DNA of 64,000 nucleotides from Saccharophagus degradans 2-40 (GTDB lineage: Bacteria; Pseudomonadota; Gammaproteobacteria; Pseudomonadales; Cellvibrionaceae). Position 1 is the stretch's first letter. The number at the start of each line of letters is the position of its first letter. The notes below the pieces were generated by a model. It was not told where the DNA came from and searched no databases. It saw nothing but the letters and a program-made list of their open reading frames with translations. Below, piece after piece: positions 17,796 through 26,421 of this stretch. The stretch is from contig NC_007912.1 in NCBI RefSeq assembly GCF_000013665.1, positions 1,598,501 to 1,662,500 of the forward strand, given 5' to 3'. The position numbers and the translations under genes were made by a program.

Positions 17796-20558
17796 CTAAA
17801 ATTTGGTGCGTATACCTAGGTTGTAACGTTGGCCAAATTGTTGATAGTCCACGAGTTGATTTTCCCAGCGGCCGTAGCGGTGAGTTGCCTCATCGGTTAA
17901 GTTAATACCTTCTACAAATACCGATACACTTTCGTTTATGTTGTAGCTAGCATTCAAATCTACTTGCGAATAGGCCGCGGTGAATGTTGGCTCTACACCT
18001 GAGGCAAGTAAAAATTTGTCGCGCCAGTTGTAAGTAACACGTATTTGAAAGTCGTCGTTTTCGTAAAAGCCAATAAGGTTAGCGGTATCGCTAAGGCCTT
18101 GTAGCGCTAGATCGTTTTCTAGACTGTAAACATCGTAGCGATCGTCGCTGTTTACCATGGTGTAGTTTGCAATTACCCCAAAACCTGTTTCTGCAAACAT
18201 GTGTTGAATATTAAATTCCCACCCGTCTACTAAAGAGTCGTTAAGGTTTTGCGGCTCAGCTATTTGCCATGTTATTGCAGGGTCGCTGGGTTGTGATGTA
18301 CAAGCCGGTACCGGGTCTGCAACTGACCCCGCTGGGCAGCCTGCGCGAGGGTTTGCGCTAGGGTCGGTTAGTACGCCTTGAGGGCTGTTAATTGCGCGCT
18401 GCGTTTCACCTAAAGCGATAAAGTTATCTACTTTTTTGCGGAAGAAACCGCCAGATAAATAACTGCCTTCGCTGTAGTACCATTCTACAGAAAAGTCGAA
18501 ATTTTCTGATTCGAACGGCAGTAAGTCTGGGTTACCTTGGTTGGCTTTAAAAGGGCCGCCCGATAAGTGGGTGTGCATATCTGTGCCTGGGTACATTGCA
18601 TCTATATTGCTGCGCGCAATTGTTTTGCTGTAGGAAACTCGCGCAACAAGATCTTCAATTACATCTACACTAAAATCGAAGTTAGGCAGTAGATGGTTGT
18701 ATTCACCGGTAAGCGTATCTGCGGCTTCCTCAGAAGCATAAATTTTAGAAAGCTCTAACGGCGAAACCCAATTAAACCCAATTACAGGGTTGCCAATGGT
18801 GTATGAGCTTACTTCTGTATCTTCGTAGCGTAAGCCCACATTTGCTCTTATTGGCATGTTGTTAAATTCTGTTTCGAAATCTAACGAAACGTACAGTGCA
18901 TTTACATCTTCTTTAACCCCATTTTTGTCGAGCGCGGTTGGGTTTTTTAAATCCTGCTGTTCGACTAAATCTATAAATTGGTTTGCGCTAAATACGGGGG
19001 CATATTCAAAGCCTATGTCACCAGGGGTGAATGAGAGGTCTAAGCCAGTTAAATCTATGGCGCCGTTACCTAGCGAAAAGTTTGCGCTATAAATGCTTAT
19101 GGCATCCACTTTATTTTGGGTCCATGCCAAACCAAAGTTGATGGCTGTTAAGGCGCCGTCCTCTTGGTTTTGCCAAACACCGTGAAGCTGTGTTTGTTGA
19201 ATATTGTTTTTAACTTCGTTGCCGCGTTCTTGATATAGGTCGCCTTCAATATTGTCTAGCGCGTAAGCGCCGCCGGGCAGAGCGGAGTCGTCGTAAGAAA
19301 CTGTTGGCAACTTGTTAGAAAAGTCAGCAGCAATATGCACTGGGGCTGCATCGCCAAATGGGTTTTTTAGGTTGGCTATACGTTCGGCAGGTTGGCCGCC
19401 GGGGTTAGAGTGCGAAGTGGAGCTGTGTGTATCTAAAGTAAGTACTAGCTCGTCGTTTACCGCCCAATCTATATTTAGGCCAAACGAATCGTTCTCTGTT
19501 GTAAAGCCGTATTCCCAAGCCCAAAAATTGAGTTCGTCGTTGGAGCGGGCAGGGTTGATGATAGTGCCGTTCTCGTCGGCTCTGCCAGTTTCTACATTAT
19601 CGAACCAAAAACTCATTCTGTTTAAATCGCCGTTCTCTTCTAACCGCGACATGGTGTAATCCACCGTGGCGGTAAGCTCATCGTTGGGGGCGAACTGCAG
19701 CACTAACTGACCATTTTGACGTGTGCGCTCGTAATCGGCGTTGTCGAGGTCAACCGTTGGCACGCGCCATGTGGCTAAGGTTGGGTTTTTGTCGGTGTTA
19801 ATGGCAGAGGTATCCGGTGAGGCTTGCCCTGGGTAGCCTTGGCTCCAGCCGTTTTGAGTGCCTATGCGATCTACATGAAAATTACGATCTGCGTGAGAAA
19901 AAGACGCGAGTACGCCGAATTTATTATCGGCGAAGGTTTTGCTTATCATGCCGGAAAGTTCAGGCGTAATGTTATCGCCGTTTTCTACGCTTGGTTCAAA
20001 TACGCCTTTTACGCTGGCGTGGGCGGTAAATTCATCTAGCTCAAAGGGTTTAGATGTTTTTAAATTAATGGTTGCACCCAATCCGCCGGTAAACATATGT
20101 GCTTTACCTGTTTTATGTACTTCTACTGCAGATACTGATTCTGCAGCAATTTCTCGAAAGTTAAAGCTGCGAGATATTGGGGTAGAGGCCAATGCAGAAG
20201 AGTTTGGCATTTGGCGACCATTAAGTGTAACCAAGTTAAAGCTGGGGCCAAACCCGCGCACTGTTACTTGGTTACCTTCGTTATTGCTGCGGTCGATGGC
20301 AACACCGGTAATACGTTGTAACGATTCCGCCAAGTTAGTATCGGGAAACTTACCTATGTCTTCTGCGCTAATTGCATCCACCACGCCACTAGCTTCGCGC
20401 TTAACATCCATAGCACCTGTTAGCGAGGCGCGAATACCGGTTACAACGACTTCTTCTAGTGAACCCGTGTTTGTTTGTGCTTGTGCGCCAAAGCTGGACG
20501 CGGCAATAATTGCGGCTGAAATAATTTTTAATTTAAATCGATCTTGAAAGGTCGCCAT
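17796..20558 (-). CDS. TonB-dependent outer-membrane receptor 1
   Basis: A 920-aa outer-membrane transporter. It has a signal peptide ending near GAQAQ, a TonB-box-like LEEVVVTGIRASL, and a plug domain (GIRASLTGAMDVKREASGVVDAISAEDIGKFPDTNLAESLQRITGV, VRGFGPSFNLVTLNGR). The long barrel ends in a terminal aromatic, YNLGIRTKF, typical of outer-membrane proteins. This sequence style is the Caulobacter/Alteromonas carbohydrate type of receptor rather than a siderophore type. GGAGAGAAACC precedes ATG 20558. It is a close paralogue of the receptor encoded just upstream (21016-23787), so a local duplication is likely. The substrate is unknown. The halogenase and SapC genes follow on the same strand. 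Confidence 0.92.
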   Translation of the reverse strand: MATFQDRFKLKIISAAIIAASSFGAQAQTNTGSLEEVVVTGIRASLTGAMDVKREASGVVDAISAEDIGKFPDTNLAESLQRITGVAIDRSNNEGNQVTVRGFGPSFNLVTLNGRQMPNSSALASTPISRSFNFREIAAESVSAVEVHKTGKAHMFTGGLGATINLKTSKPFELDEFTAHASVKGVFEPSVENGDNITPELSGMISKTFADNKFGVLASFSHADRNFHVDRIGTQNGWSQGYPGQASPDTSAINTDKNPTLATWRVPTVDLDNADYERTRQNGQLVLQFAPNDELTATVDYTMSRLEENGDLNRMSFWFDNVETGRADENGTIINPARSNDELNFWAWEYGFTTENDSFGLNIDWAVNDELVLTLDTHSSTSHSNPGGQPAERIANLKNPFGDAAPVHIAADFSNKLPTVSYDDSALPGGAYALDNIEGDLYQERGNEVKNNIQQTQLHGVWQNQEDGALTAINFGLAWTQNKVDAISIYSANFSLGNGAIDLTGLDLSFTPGDIGFEYAPVFSANQFIDLVEQQDLKNPTALDKNGVKEDVNALYVSLDFETEFNNMPIRANVGLRYEDTEVSSYTIGNPVIGFNWVSPLELSKIYASEEAADTLTGEYNHLLPNFDFSVDVIEDLVARVSYSKTIARSNIDAMYPGTDMHTHLSGGPFKANQGNPDLLPFESENFDFSVEWYYSEGSYLSGGFFRKKVDNFIALGETQRAINSPQGVLTDPSANPRAGCPAGSVADPVPACTSQPSDPAITWQIAEPQNLNDSLVDGWEFNIQHMFAETGFGVIANYTMVNSDDRYDVYSLENDLALQGLSDTANLIGFYENDDFQIRVTYNWRDKFLLASGVEPTFTAAYSQVDLNASYNINESVSVFVEGINLTDEATHRYGRWENQLVDYQQFGQRYNLGIRTKF

Positions 20559-20930
20559 TGGTTTCTCTCCTTAGGATAGTAGGTTTTTATTGTCGTTTTG
20601 GAGGCCTGAGATGAGACAGGCTATCTAGGCCTTTTCGGACTTATTGTTGTTATATTTTTAGGTGGGGCAGCCGTAACTTAACTGGTGAACCGATGCATAT
20701 TCACCTTGGCGTGATAAAACCCAGCGCCATAATCTCGCCACGATAGTTAAAAGTCAATAGTCTATTGTTAACAATTGGTGTGGGCGAAGTAATCCTAGCG
20801 AGATCAATTTGGAAGATTTAGGCGCCATGTTGGCCTGTGCGCGAGAAGGCATTAACGGGCGGTATTGGTTGCGGAGAGGGGAAAGTAGACTGTAAGCGCA
20901 ACAGGATACTTTATATAAAGAGTTGTAATA
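20559..20930. other. Intergenic region upstream of TonB receptor 1
   Basis: Holds the leader and promoter of receptor 1. I see GGTGAA-N10-TTCACC (20684-20705), the motif shared with receptor 2 (20753-20775), and no open frame of note. The remainder shows nothing else I can support. Confidence 0.5.
20753..20776 (-). promoter_or_regulatory. Candidate operator upstream of TonB receptor 1
   Basis: The 23 bases 20753-20775 match 19 of 23 positions of a motif at 23976-23998 upstream of receptor 2, at almost the same distance (about 200 bases) from each start. It includes the near-palindrome TATTGTTAACAATT (20763-20776), very like TATTGTTGACAATA upstream of the PhyH gene. An IclR operator is one reading; inheritance from the receptor duplication is another. 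Confidence 0.5.
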
Positions 20931-20963
20931 CCCAGCGCTTGTAAAGATGAACAAGCGCTGGGT
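20930..20963 (-). terminator. Strong stem-loop downstream of TonB receptor 2
   Basis: CCCAGCGCTTGT (20931-20942) pairs perfectly with ACAAGCGCTGGG (20951-20962) around an 8-base loop, with one more A-T pair outside. It lies about 53 bases after the receptor 2 stop. No T run follows on the minus strand, so it may protect the 3' end or slow transcription rather than act as a classical terminator. Confidence 0.55.
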
Positions 20964-20991
20964 TAGCTTTCACATTACGCTAGAGCTTGGC

Positions 20992-21027
20992 TTATAGTTT
21001 GGGTCATAGTTTGGGTCATAGTTTGGC
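20992..21027. repeat. Three 12-bp tandem repeats at the end of TonB receptor 2
   Basis: TCATAGTTTGGG is repeated three times (20992-21003 with one mismatch, 21004-21015, 21016-21027 with the last base changed). Read on the minus strand, each copy places a stop codon in frame (TGA, TGA, TAA), so the gene's end has been triplicated. Confidence 0.75.
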
Positions 21028-23787
21028 ACGAATACCTAAGGCATAGCGTTGGCCATACTGTTCGTAGTCCTTCAATTGGTTTTCCCAGCGGCCATAGCGG
21101 TGGGTGGCTTCGTCTGTAAGGTTTAGGCCCTCAATAAATACGGTGAGGTTTTCATTAATATCGTAACTCGCATTAAAGTCTACTTGCGAGTAAGCCGCTG
21201 TAAATGTGGGCTCTGGGCCAGAAGCTAGCAAGAATTTATCACGCCAGTTATAGGCCACCCGGAGTTGTAAGCCGTTTTTTTCGTAGAAGGCAACAAGGTT
21301 AGCGGTATCGCTTAGGCCTTGTAGTGCTAGCCCGTTTTCAATGGCGTACACATCGTAGCGGTCGTTGCTATCTACTGTGGTGTAATTCAAAATTGCACCA
21401 AAGCCAGATTGGCCAAACATGTGCTGTACGTTCAATTCCCAGCCATCTACCAATGATTCGTCGGTATTTTTTGGTGTGGCAATTCCCCAAATAATTTCGG
21501 GGTCGGAAGGTTGTGAAGTACATGCTTCTACTGGCTCGCTCACGCTACCCGCTGGGCAACCAGGGCGTGGATTAGCGCTGGGGTTAGTAAGCGGCCCTTC
21601 TGGCCCAATAATGGTTTGCAGCTCTTGCCCTGCAGCCAAGAAGTTGTCGACGTTTTTGCTAAAGTAACCACCAGAAATGTAGCTGCCGTCGGCGTAGTAC
21701 CACTCAAGAGAAAAGTCGAGGTTCGCGGAGTCGAACGGAAGCAGCGCGGCATTGCCTTGGCTTGCTGTAAATGGCCCGTTAGGTTGGTGGGAATAGTAAG
21801 TAACATTGGGGTACATTGCATCGATGTTACTGCGCGCAATTGTTGTACTGTAAGATAAACGCGCGATAACGTCTTCAACAATATCTAAGCTTATATCTAA
21901 GTTGGGTAATACGTGGTTGTAATCTGCATCTGCGGTGCGAGTAACCGCTTCATCCGCAACAATTTTTGCTAGCTCGAGTGGCGAAACCCAGTTAAAACCT
22001 ATTACTGGCTTGCCTTTGCTGTAGGTGTTTACTGTGGTGGTTTCGTAGCGCACGCCAATGTTTGTGCGCAATAGCATATCTCGAATGTCTGTTTCGAGAT
22101 CTAACGATAGGTACAAAGCAGAAATACTTTCTTCAATGCCGTTTTCATCTAGCGTGGCGGGATTTTTAAGGCCTTGCTCTTCAACCAAGTTTAAAAATTG
22201 GTTTGCGCTGTAATTGGGTACAAATTCATAGCCGATATCGCCAGGGCTAAAAGTTAGGTCTAAATCGCTGATGTCGACTGCACCGTTACCCAAAGAGAAA
22301 TTGGAGCTGTGAATGCTTAGTGTATCTACCGAGTTGGTGATGCTTGCGAAACCGAAATTTATTTGGCGCAGCACGCTCTCGTTGGGGTTAACCCATTCAC
22401 CAGAAAATTGAATTTGATCGACAGTATTTTCTACTTCGTTGCCGCGTTCTTGGTATAAATCCGCTTCGATATTTTCGCGCGAATAGGCGCCACCAACGAG
22501 TGCGGAATCGTCGTAGGCAACCGTAGGTAGCTTGCCAGAGAAGTCTGCAGAAATATGTACGGGTGCGGCATCACCAAACGGATTTTTTAGGTTGGCTATA
22601 CGCTCTGCCGGTTGTGCGCCGGGGTTTGAGTGAGATTTAGAAGAGTGTGCATCTAATACGAGTTTAATTGTTTCTGTTGCAGCCCAATCTATATTTAAAC
22701 CAAATGAATCGTTCTCTGTTGTAAACCCGTATTCCCACGCCCAGAAGTTAAGTTCGTCGTTAGAGCGTGCAGGGTTAATAATAGTACCGTTTGCGTCGGC
22801 TTTACCTGTTTCTACGTCATCAAACCAAAAGCTCATTCGGTTCATTTGGCCGTTTTCTTCAAAGCGCGACATGGTGTAATCCACACTTGCGCTAAAGTCG
22901 TCGTCGGGAAAGTATTGCAAAACTATTTGGCCGTTCTGGCGAGTGCGCTCGTAGTCGGCGTTATCTAAATCAACTGTGGCTACCCGCCATGTGGTGAGGC
23001 TTGGGTTAAGGTTTGTGTTAATGGCCGAAGTATCGGGGTTGGATTGTGCAGGGTAGCTTTGGCTCCAGCCGTTCGCCGTGCCAATACGATCTACGTGAAA
23101 ATCACGCTGCGCATGAGAAAAAGATGCCAGTATGCCAAAAGAGTCGTCACCAAATATTTGGCTCACCATGCCTGATACTTCTGGTGTGACATTGTTGCCG
23201 CCACTAGCGTTTGACTCAATGATGCCTTTGGTGCTGCCAAGTAAGGTAAAGCCATCAAAATCAAAGGGTTTTGCGGTTTGTAAATTTATTGTTGCACCCA
23301 AACCACCGCTTGGCACATGAGCTTTACCTGTTTTGTATACCTCTACACGCGATACAGATTCAGCGGCAATTTCGCGAAAATTGAAACTGCGGGAAACCGC
23401 TGTAGATGACAAAGCCGAAGAGTTGGGCATCTGGCGGCCATTTAGCATAACGAGGTTAAAGCTTGGGCCAAATCCGCGAACGGTTACTTGATTGCCTTCG
23501 TTGTTGCTGCGATCAATAGCAACACCGGTAATTCTTTGGAGTGATTCAGCCAAGTTGGTATCGGGAAACTTACCAATATCTTCTGCACTAATTGCATCCA
23601 CAACGCCCGTTGCGTTGCGTTTAATATCCATGGCCCCAGTAAGGGACGCTCGAATACCGGTAACGATAACGTCTTCGAGAATAATCTCATTTGGCTGGGT
23701 GGTTTGTGCTTGCGCCCCCATACTAACGGCAGCGATAACGGAGGCGGACATAATGTTTCGTTTGAACGGAGTCTGAAAGCTCGTCAT
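21016..23787 (-). CDS. TonB-dependent outer-membrane receptor 2
   Basis: A close paralogue of receptor 1, with the same plug signatures (IIASLTG-like TGIRASLTGAMDIKR, AISAEDIGKFPDTNLAESLQ, VRGFGPSFNLVMLNGRQMPN) and a barrel ending RYALGIRAKL. I prefer ATG 23787 to 23796: the sequence AGGTG is then well placed as a ribosome-binding site, and MTSFQTPFKRN lines up with the receptor 1 start MATFQDRFKLK. That gives about 923 aa with a signal peptide ending at GAQAQ. Despite clear kinship the two barrels differ in many loops, as expected if they take different ligands or are diverging copies. The ligand is unknown; an oligosaccharide is inferred from the receptor type and genome context. Confidence 0.92.
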   Translation of the reverse strand: MTSFQTPFKRNIMSASVIAAVSMGAQAQTTQPNEIILEDVIVTGIRASLTGAMDIKRNATGVVDAISAEDIGKFPDTNLAESLQRITGVAIDRSNNEGNQVTVRGFGPSFNLVMLNGRQMPNSSALSSTAVSRSFNFREIAAESVSRVEVYKTGKAHVPSGGLGATINLQTAKPFDFDGFTLLGSTKGIIESNASGGNNVTPEVSGMVSQIFGDDSFGILASFSHAQRDFHVDRIGTANGWSQSYPAQSNPDTSAINTNLNPSLTTWRVATVDLDNADYERTRQNGQIVLQYFPDDDFSASVDYTMSRFEENGQMNRMSFWFDDVETGKADANGTIINPARSNDELNFWAWEYGFTTENDSFGLNIDWAATETIKLVLDAHSSKSHSNPGAQPAERIANLKNPFGDAAPVHISADFSGKLPTVAYDDSALVGGAYSRENIEADLYQERGNEVENTVDQIQFSGEWVNPNESVLRQINFGFASITNSVDTLSIHSSNFSLGNGAVDISDLDLTFSPGDIGYEFVPNYSANQFLNLVEEQGLKNPATLDENGIEESISALYLSLDLETDIRDMLLRTNIGVRYETTTVNTYSKGKPVIGFNWVSPLELAKIVADEAVTRTADADYNHVLPNLDISLDIVEDVIARLSYSTTIARSNIDAMYPNVTYYSHQPNGPFTASQGNAALLPFDSANLDFSLEWYYADGSYISGGYFSKNVDNFLAAGQELQTIIGPEGPLTNPSANPRPGCPAGSVSEPVEACTSQPSDPEIIWGIATPKNTDESLVDGWELNVQHMFGQSGFGAILNYTTVDSNDRYDVYAIENGLALQGLSDTANLVAFYEKNGLQLRVAYNWRDKFLLASGPEPTFTAAYSQVDFNASYDINENLTVFIEGLNLTDEATHRYGRWENQLKDYEQYGQRYALGIRAKL

Positions 23788-24211
23788 TTGATTCACCTGT
23801 TTGGGTTAGGTATGCGCGAATTACCCTAGTCTATTTTCAGGGGTTCACGTGAGGAGTTGATGGTTTACTTAAATCGCTTTCAGGTCTGACGCCTGAATTG
23901 TGAACAGCGGCCAATCGGGCTGGAGTGTGGCCAAGCTTGATTGGCGGCGATATCATCTAGATTAATGTGTTTATTGTCAATAGTATATTGTATTCAATAA
24001 TCAAAATGGCGAACTGGTCTAGTGGTGAGTGCAGAGGTGGTGGGTCTTTACAATCAGGGAGTAAGCAGCATCAATTCGAAGCAGCGGTACACAGGTGTAG
24101 CTCGATAAGTCCCTTGGAGCTTAGTCGTGAATGAGGGATTAAAAGCCAGGAGCGGCCAAGATAGGGTAACCCCCGCCAAAAACTGGCGGAGGTGAGTGTT
24201 AACGAAGGGGG
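23788..24211. other. Intergenic region upstream of TonB receptor 2
   Basis: Holds the promoter of receptor 2 and the 3' end of the uronate-transport transcript. Visible items are the motif at 23972-23999, the palindrome TCACGTGA (23845-23852) and TTCAGG-N7-CCTGAA (23879-23897). I see no gene and no clear terminator. Confidence 0.45.
23972..23999 (-). promoter_or_regulatory. Candidate operator upstream of TonB receptor 2
   Basis: TATTGTCAATA (23972-23982) and TATTGTATTCAATA (23986-23999) are adjacent AT-rich inverted repeats about 190 bases upstream of the receptor start. The core 23976-23998 matches the motif upstream of receptor 1 at 19 of 23 positions. Confidence 0.5.
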
Positions 24212-25087
24212 TTAAGGTTGGGGCCGAGTATCTGCAGGCGAAAGCCAAAGTTCTTTTCTATCAACTGGGGTGTTAGTTGGAAGTGTGGGGTTAACTAACT
24301 CAATGACATGTCGCTTATCCAAGCGAGCTTTCTCTAGAGCGTCAATAACGGTTGGGTTGCGATAAAACACTTTATCGAAACTGCCATCTGCAATGGCGAG
24401 GTTTAGGCCTTGTTCTATATCGGCGGCGAGTGCGTGGTTGTTTTTATTTACAAATATATAAAAAGGCATTTTGTAGGCTAATACAAGGTTGCTTTCTATC
24501 GCTATATTAAGGTGAGAATACTGTTGTATTTCAGAAAATGGTTCGCTGGCTCCACGGGGGAACGCATCGAAGCGGCTGCCATCAAGCATGTTGAATAAAT
24601 TATCTTTTTTGGCGGCCTTTACTACATCTATGTTGTTGGCTTCGAGTATGGCTGTGTCAGCCCAGGTTCTGCCTTGCCCAAGTTTTATGGATCGTAAGTC
24701 GTCTAGGGTGCGAATGTTGTCGAATTTACTTTGTTCGCCTTGCCGTATAAACATTATGCGATACCCGAGTAACCCTTTGAGTAATGGGGTGCGTACGGGT
24801 AAAAAGTCTTCTTCTTTTTTAACGCTTGTTGAAACCCACATAACATCTAAATTGCCATTGGCGACCTCTTCGTTTATTCGCCCTTGCGTTATACGGGTTT
24901 CGTCTTTGGTTATGGTTACCTTTTTTTCTAGCTTTTGGTAGGCGAGTTCGATTAATTGAATAACATAGTCTGCCTTAGCACCACTTGCAACATTAACTTT
25001 TATTTCTGTTTCGCTATATGCTGCAGTGCATATGAGCACTAGAGTGCTAATGATGAATATAATTTGAAACGCTATTTTTTTAAACAT
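24212..25087 (-). CDS. Periplasmic substrate-binding protein (family-3-like), orphan
   Basis: A 291-aa exported protein with a signal peptide (MFKKIAFQIIFIISTLVLICTAAYS). The mature part is a two-lobed binding-protein fold: ETEIKVNVASGAKADYVIQLIELAYQKL, NGNLDVMWVSTSVKKEEDFLPVRTPLLKGLLGYRIMFI, RTLDDLRSIKLGQGRTWADTAIL and FDAFPRGASEPFSEIQ. It resembles the amino-acid-type (SBP_bac_3) family, but no ABC permease or ATPase is near. It lies 25 bases downstream of the TRAP large permease, so it is likely the last gene of the uronate TRAP operon. It may bind an extra ligand or serve a sensory role; the ligand cannot be told from sequence. Confidence 0.7.
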   Translation of the reverse strand: MFKKIAFQIIFIISTLVLICTAAYSETEIKVNVASGAKADYVIQLIELAYQKLEKKVTITKDETRITQGRINEEVANGNLDVMWVSTSVKKEEDFLPVRTPLLKGLLGYRIMFIRQGEQSKFDNIRTLDDLRSIKLGQGRTWADTAILEANNIDVVKAAKKDNLFNMLDGSRFDAFPRGASEPFSEIQQYSHLNIAIESNLVLAYKMPFYIFVNKNNHALAADIEQGLNLAIADGSFDKVFYRNPTVIDALEKARLDKRHVIELVNPTLPTNTPVDRKELWLSPADTRPQP

Positions 25088-25112
25088 ACTCGTCTACCTT
25101 TAAATTATTTTA

Positions 25113-26411
25113 CTAATATAAACCAAACGCTTTTGGTAGATACTCGCTTATTTGTGGAAATGCGGTTACCAGAGCAAGGGCTATAAACATGGCTATATAT
25201 AGAGGTATTAGCGGCTTAATAACCTGCGCAATGGAAGTTTTACCCACACTACAACCTACAAACAATACGCTGCCAACAGGGGGGGTACACAAGCCGATAG
25301 ATAAGTTGAGAATCATAATAATGCCAAAATGCAGTGGCGATATACCCAGCGTTTCTACAATAGGTAAAAAGATTGGAGTAAAAATAAGCACTGCAGGAGT
25401 CATATCCATAAATGTACCCACTACCAGTAACAACACGTTAATAAGTAGCAGCAAGATAATTTTGTTTTCTGTAATGCCTAATAAGCCAGCACTTATCTCT
25501 TGAGGGATATTCTCGTAAGAAAGCAACCAAGACATAGCGGCAGAAGCGCCGATTAGTAGCATTACAATAGCCGTAGTGGTAACCGATTTGGTTAGTATGG
25601 CTGGTATTTGGTTGGGCTTGATTTCTTTGTAAATCACCATTGATAGTACAAGCGAATACACCACTGCGATGGCACCGGCCTCTGTTGGTGTAAAGTAACC
25701 ACCAATAATACCGCCTATTACCAACACCACTAAAAACAAGCTAGGAATAGCACCCACTGTTTTCTTAATGGCTGTGGCGAATGATTCACGCTGGCCAACA
25801 GGGTAGCCACGACGTTTTGCATAAATACCACACACACACATAAGTGATATAGCAACTAGAATACCGGGTAGGTACCCTGCAATAAATAACGCAGCAATAG
25901 AAACGCCACCACTCGCCAGTGAATAAATAATGAGAATATTGCTGGGGGGAATAAGCATACCTGTTGTAGAGGCTGTAACCGTAACCGCGGTATTAAAGTT
26001 TTTGTCGTAACCTTCTTTGTTCATGGCTGGAATCATAAACCCGCCAATTGCCGATGTGGCAGCCACTGCCGACCCAGAAATAGAACCAAATAACGCACAG
26101 GCTATAACATTTACAAATGCTAACCCGCCCGGTAATTGACCAACCAACACTTTGGCAAAATCAATTAGCCTACGTGCAATGCCGCCTTGCCCCATTAAAA
26201 AGCCAGAGAATATAAAAAAGGGAATGGCCAATAGGGCAAAGCTATCCATACCTGCGCTCATGCGCTGTGCAAGCGTTGTAACTGCGGGCAAGGAATCAAT
26301 CGTAACTAACATTGTAGCCAGCGTAGAAATGGCAATAGCAATGGCGATGGGTACGTTTATGGCGAGTAGAACACCAAAAACAAAAAGTAAAATTAATGCT
26401 GTAATATCCAT
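25113..26411 (-). CDS. TRAP transporter large permease (DctM-like)
   Basis: The 432-aa protein is the 12-helix membrane subunit of a TRAP transporter, which uses an ion gradient to import a bound organic acid. Typical segments are LLAIPFFIFSGFLMGQGGIARRLI, ALFGSISGSAVAATSAIGGFMIPAM, TASTTGMLIPPSNILIIYSLASGGVSI, YFTPTEAGAIAVVYSL and the C-terminal LNLSIGLCTPPVGSVLFVGCSVGKTSI. It is preceded by the small permease (10-base gap) and the DctP gene, with kdgK at the head of the operon, so the likely cargo is a uronate or 2-keto-3-deoxy sugar acid. That substrate is inferred from context. Confidence 0.93.
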   Translation of the reverse strand: MDITALILLFVFGVLLAINVPIAIAIAISTLATMLVTIDSLPAVTTLAQRMSAGMDSFALLAIPFFIFSGFLMGQGGIARRLIDFAKVLVGQLPGGLAFVNVIACALFGSISGSAVAATSAIGGFMIPAMNKEGYDKNFNTAVTVTASTTGMLIPPSNILIIYSLASGGVSIAALFIAGYLPGILVAISLMCVCGIYAKRRGYPVGQRESFATAIKKTVGAIPSLFLVVLVIGGIIGGYFTPTEAGAIAVVYSLVLSMVIYKEIKPNQIPAILTKSVTTTAIVMLLIGASAAMSWLLSYENIPQEISAGLLGITENKIILLLLINVLLLVVGTFMDMTPAVLIFTPIFLPIVETLGISPLHFGIIMILNLSIGLCTPPVGSVLFVGCSVGKTSIAQVIKPLIPLYIAMFIALALVTAFPQISEYLPKAFGLY

Positions 26412-26421
26412 TGTAACGGCC

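Noticed and set aside
19939-20547. 202-aa open frame antisense to TonB receptor 1
   Set aside because: The receptor frame has clear signal peptide, plug and barrel features; the opposite frame is Ser/Val/Leu-rich with no motif, and a similar shadow occurs in receptor 2 (23492-23776).
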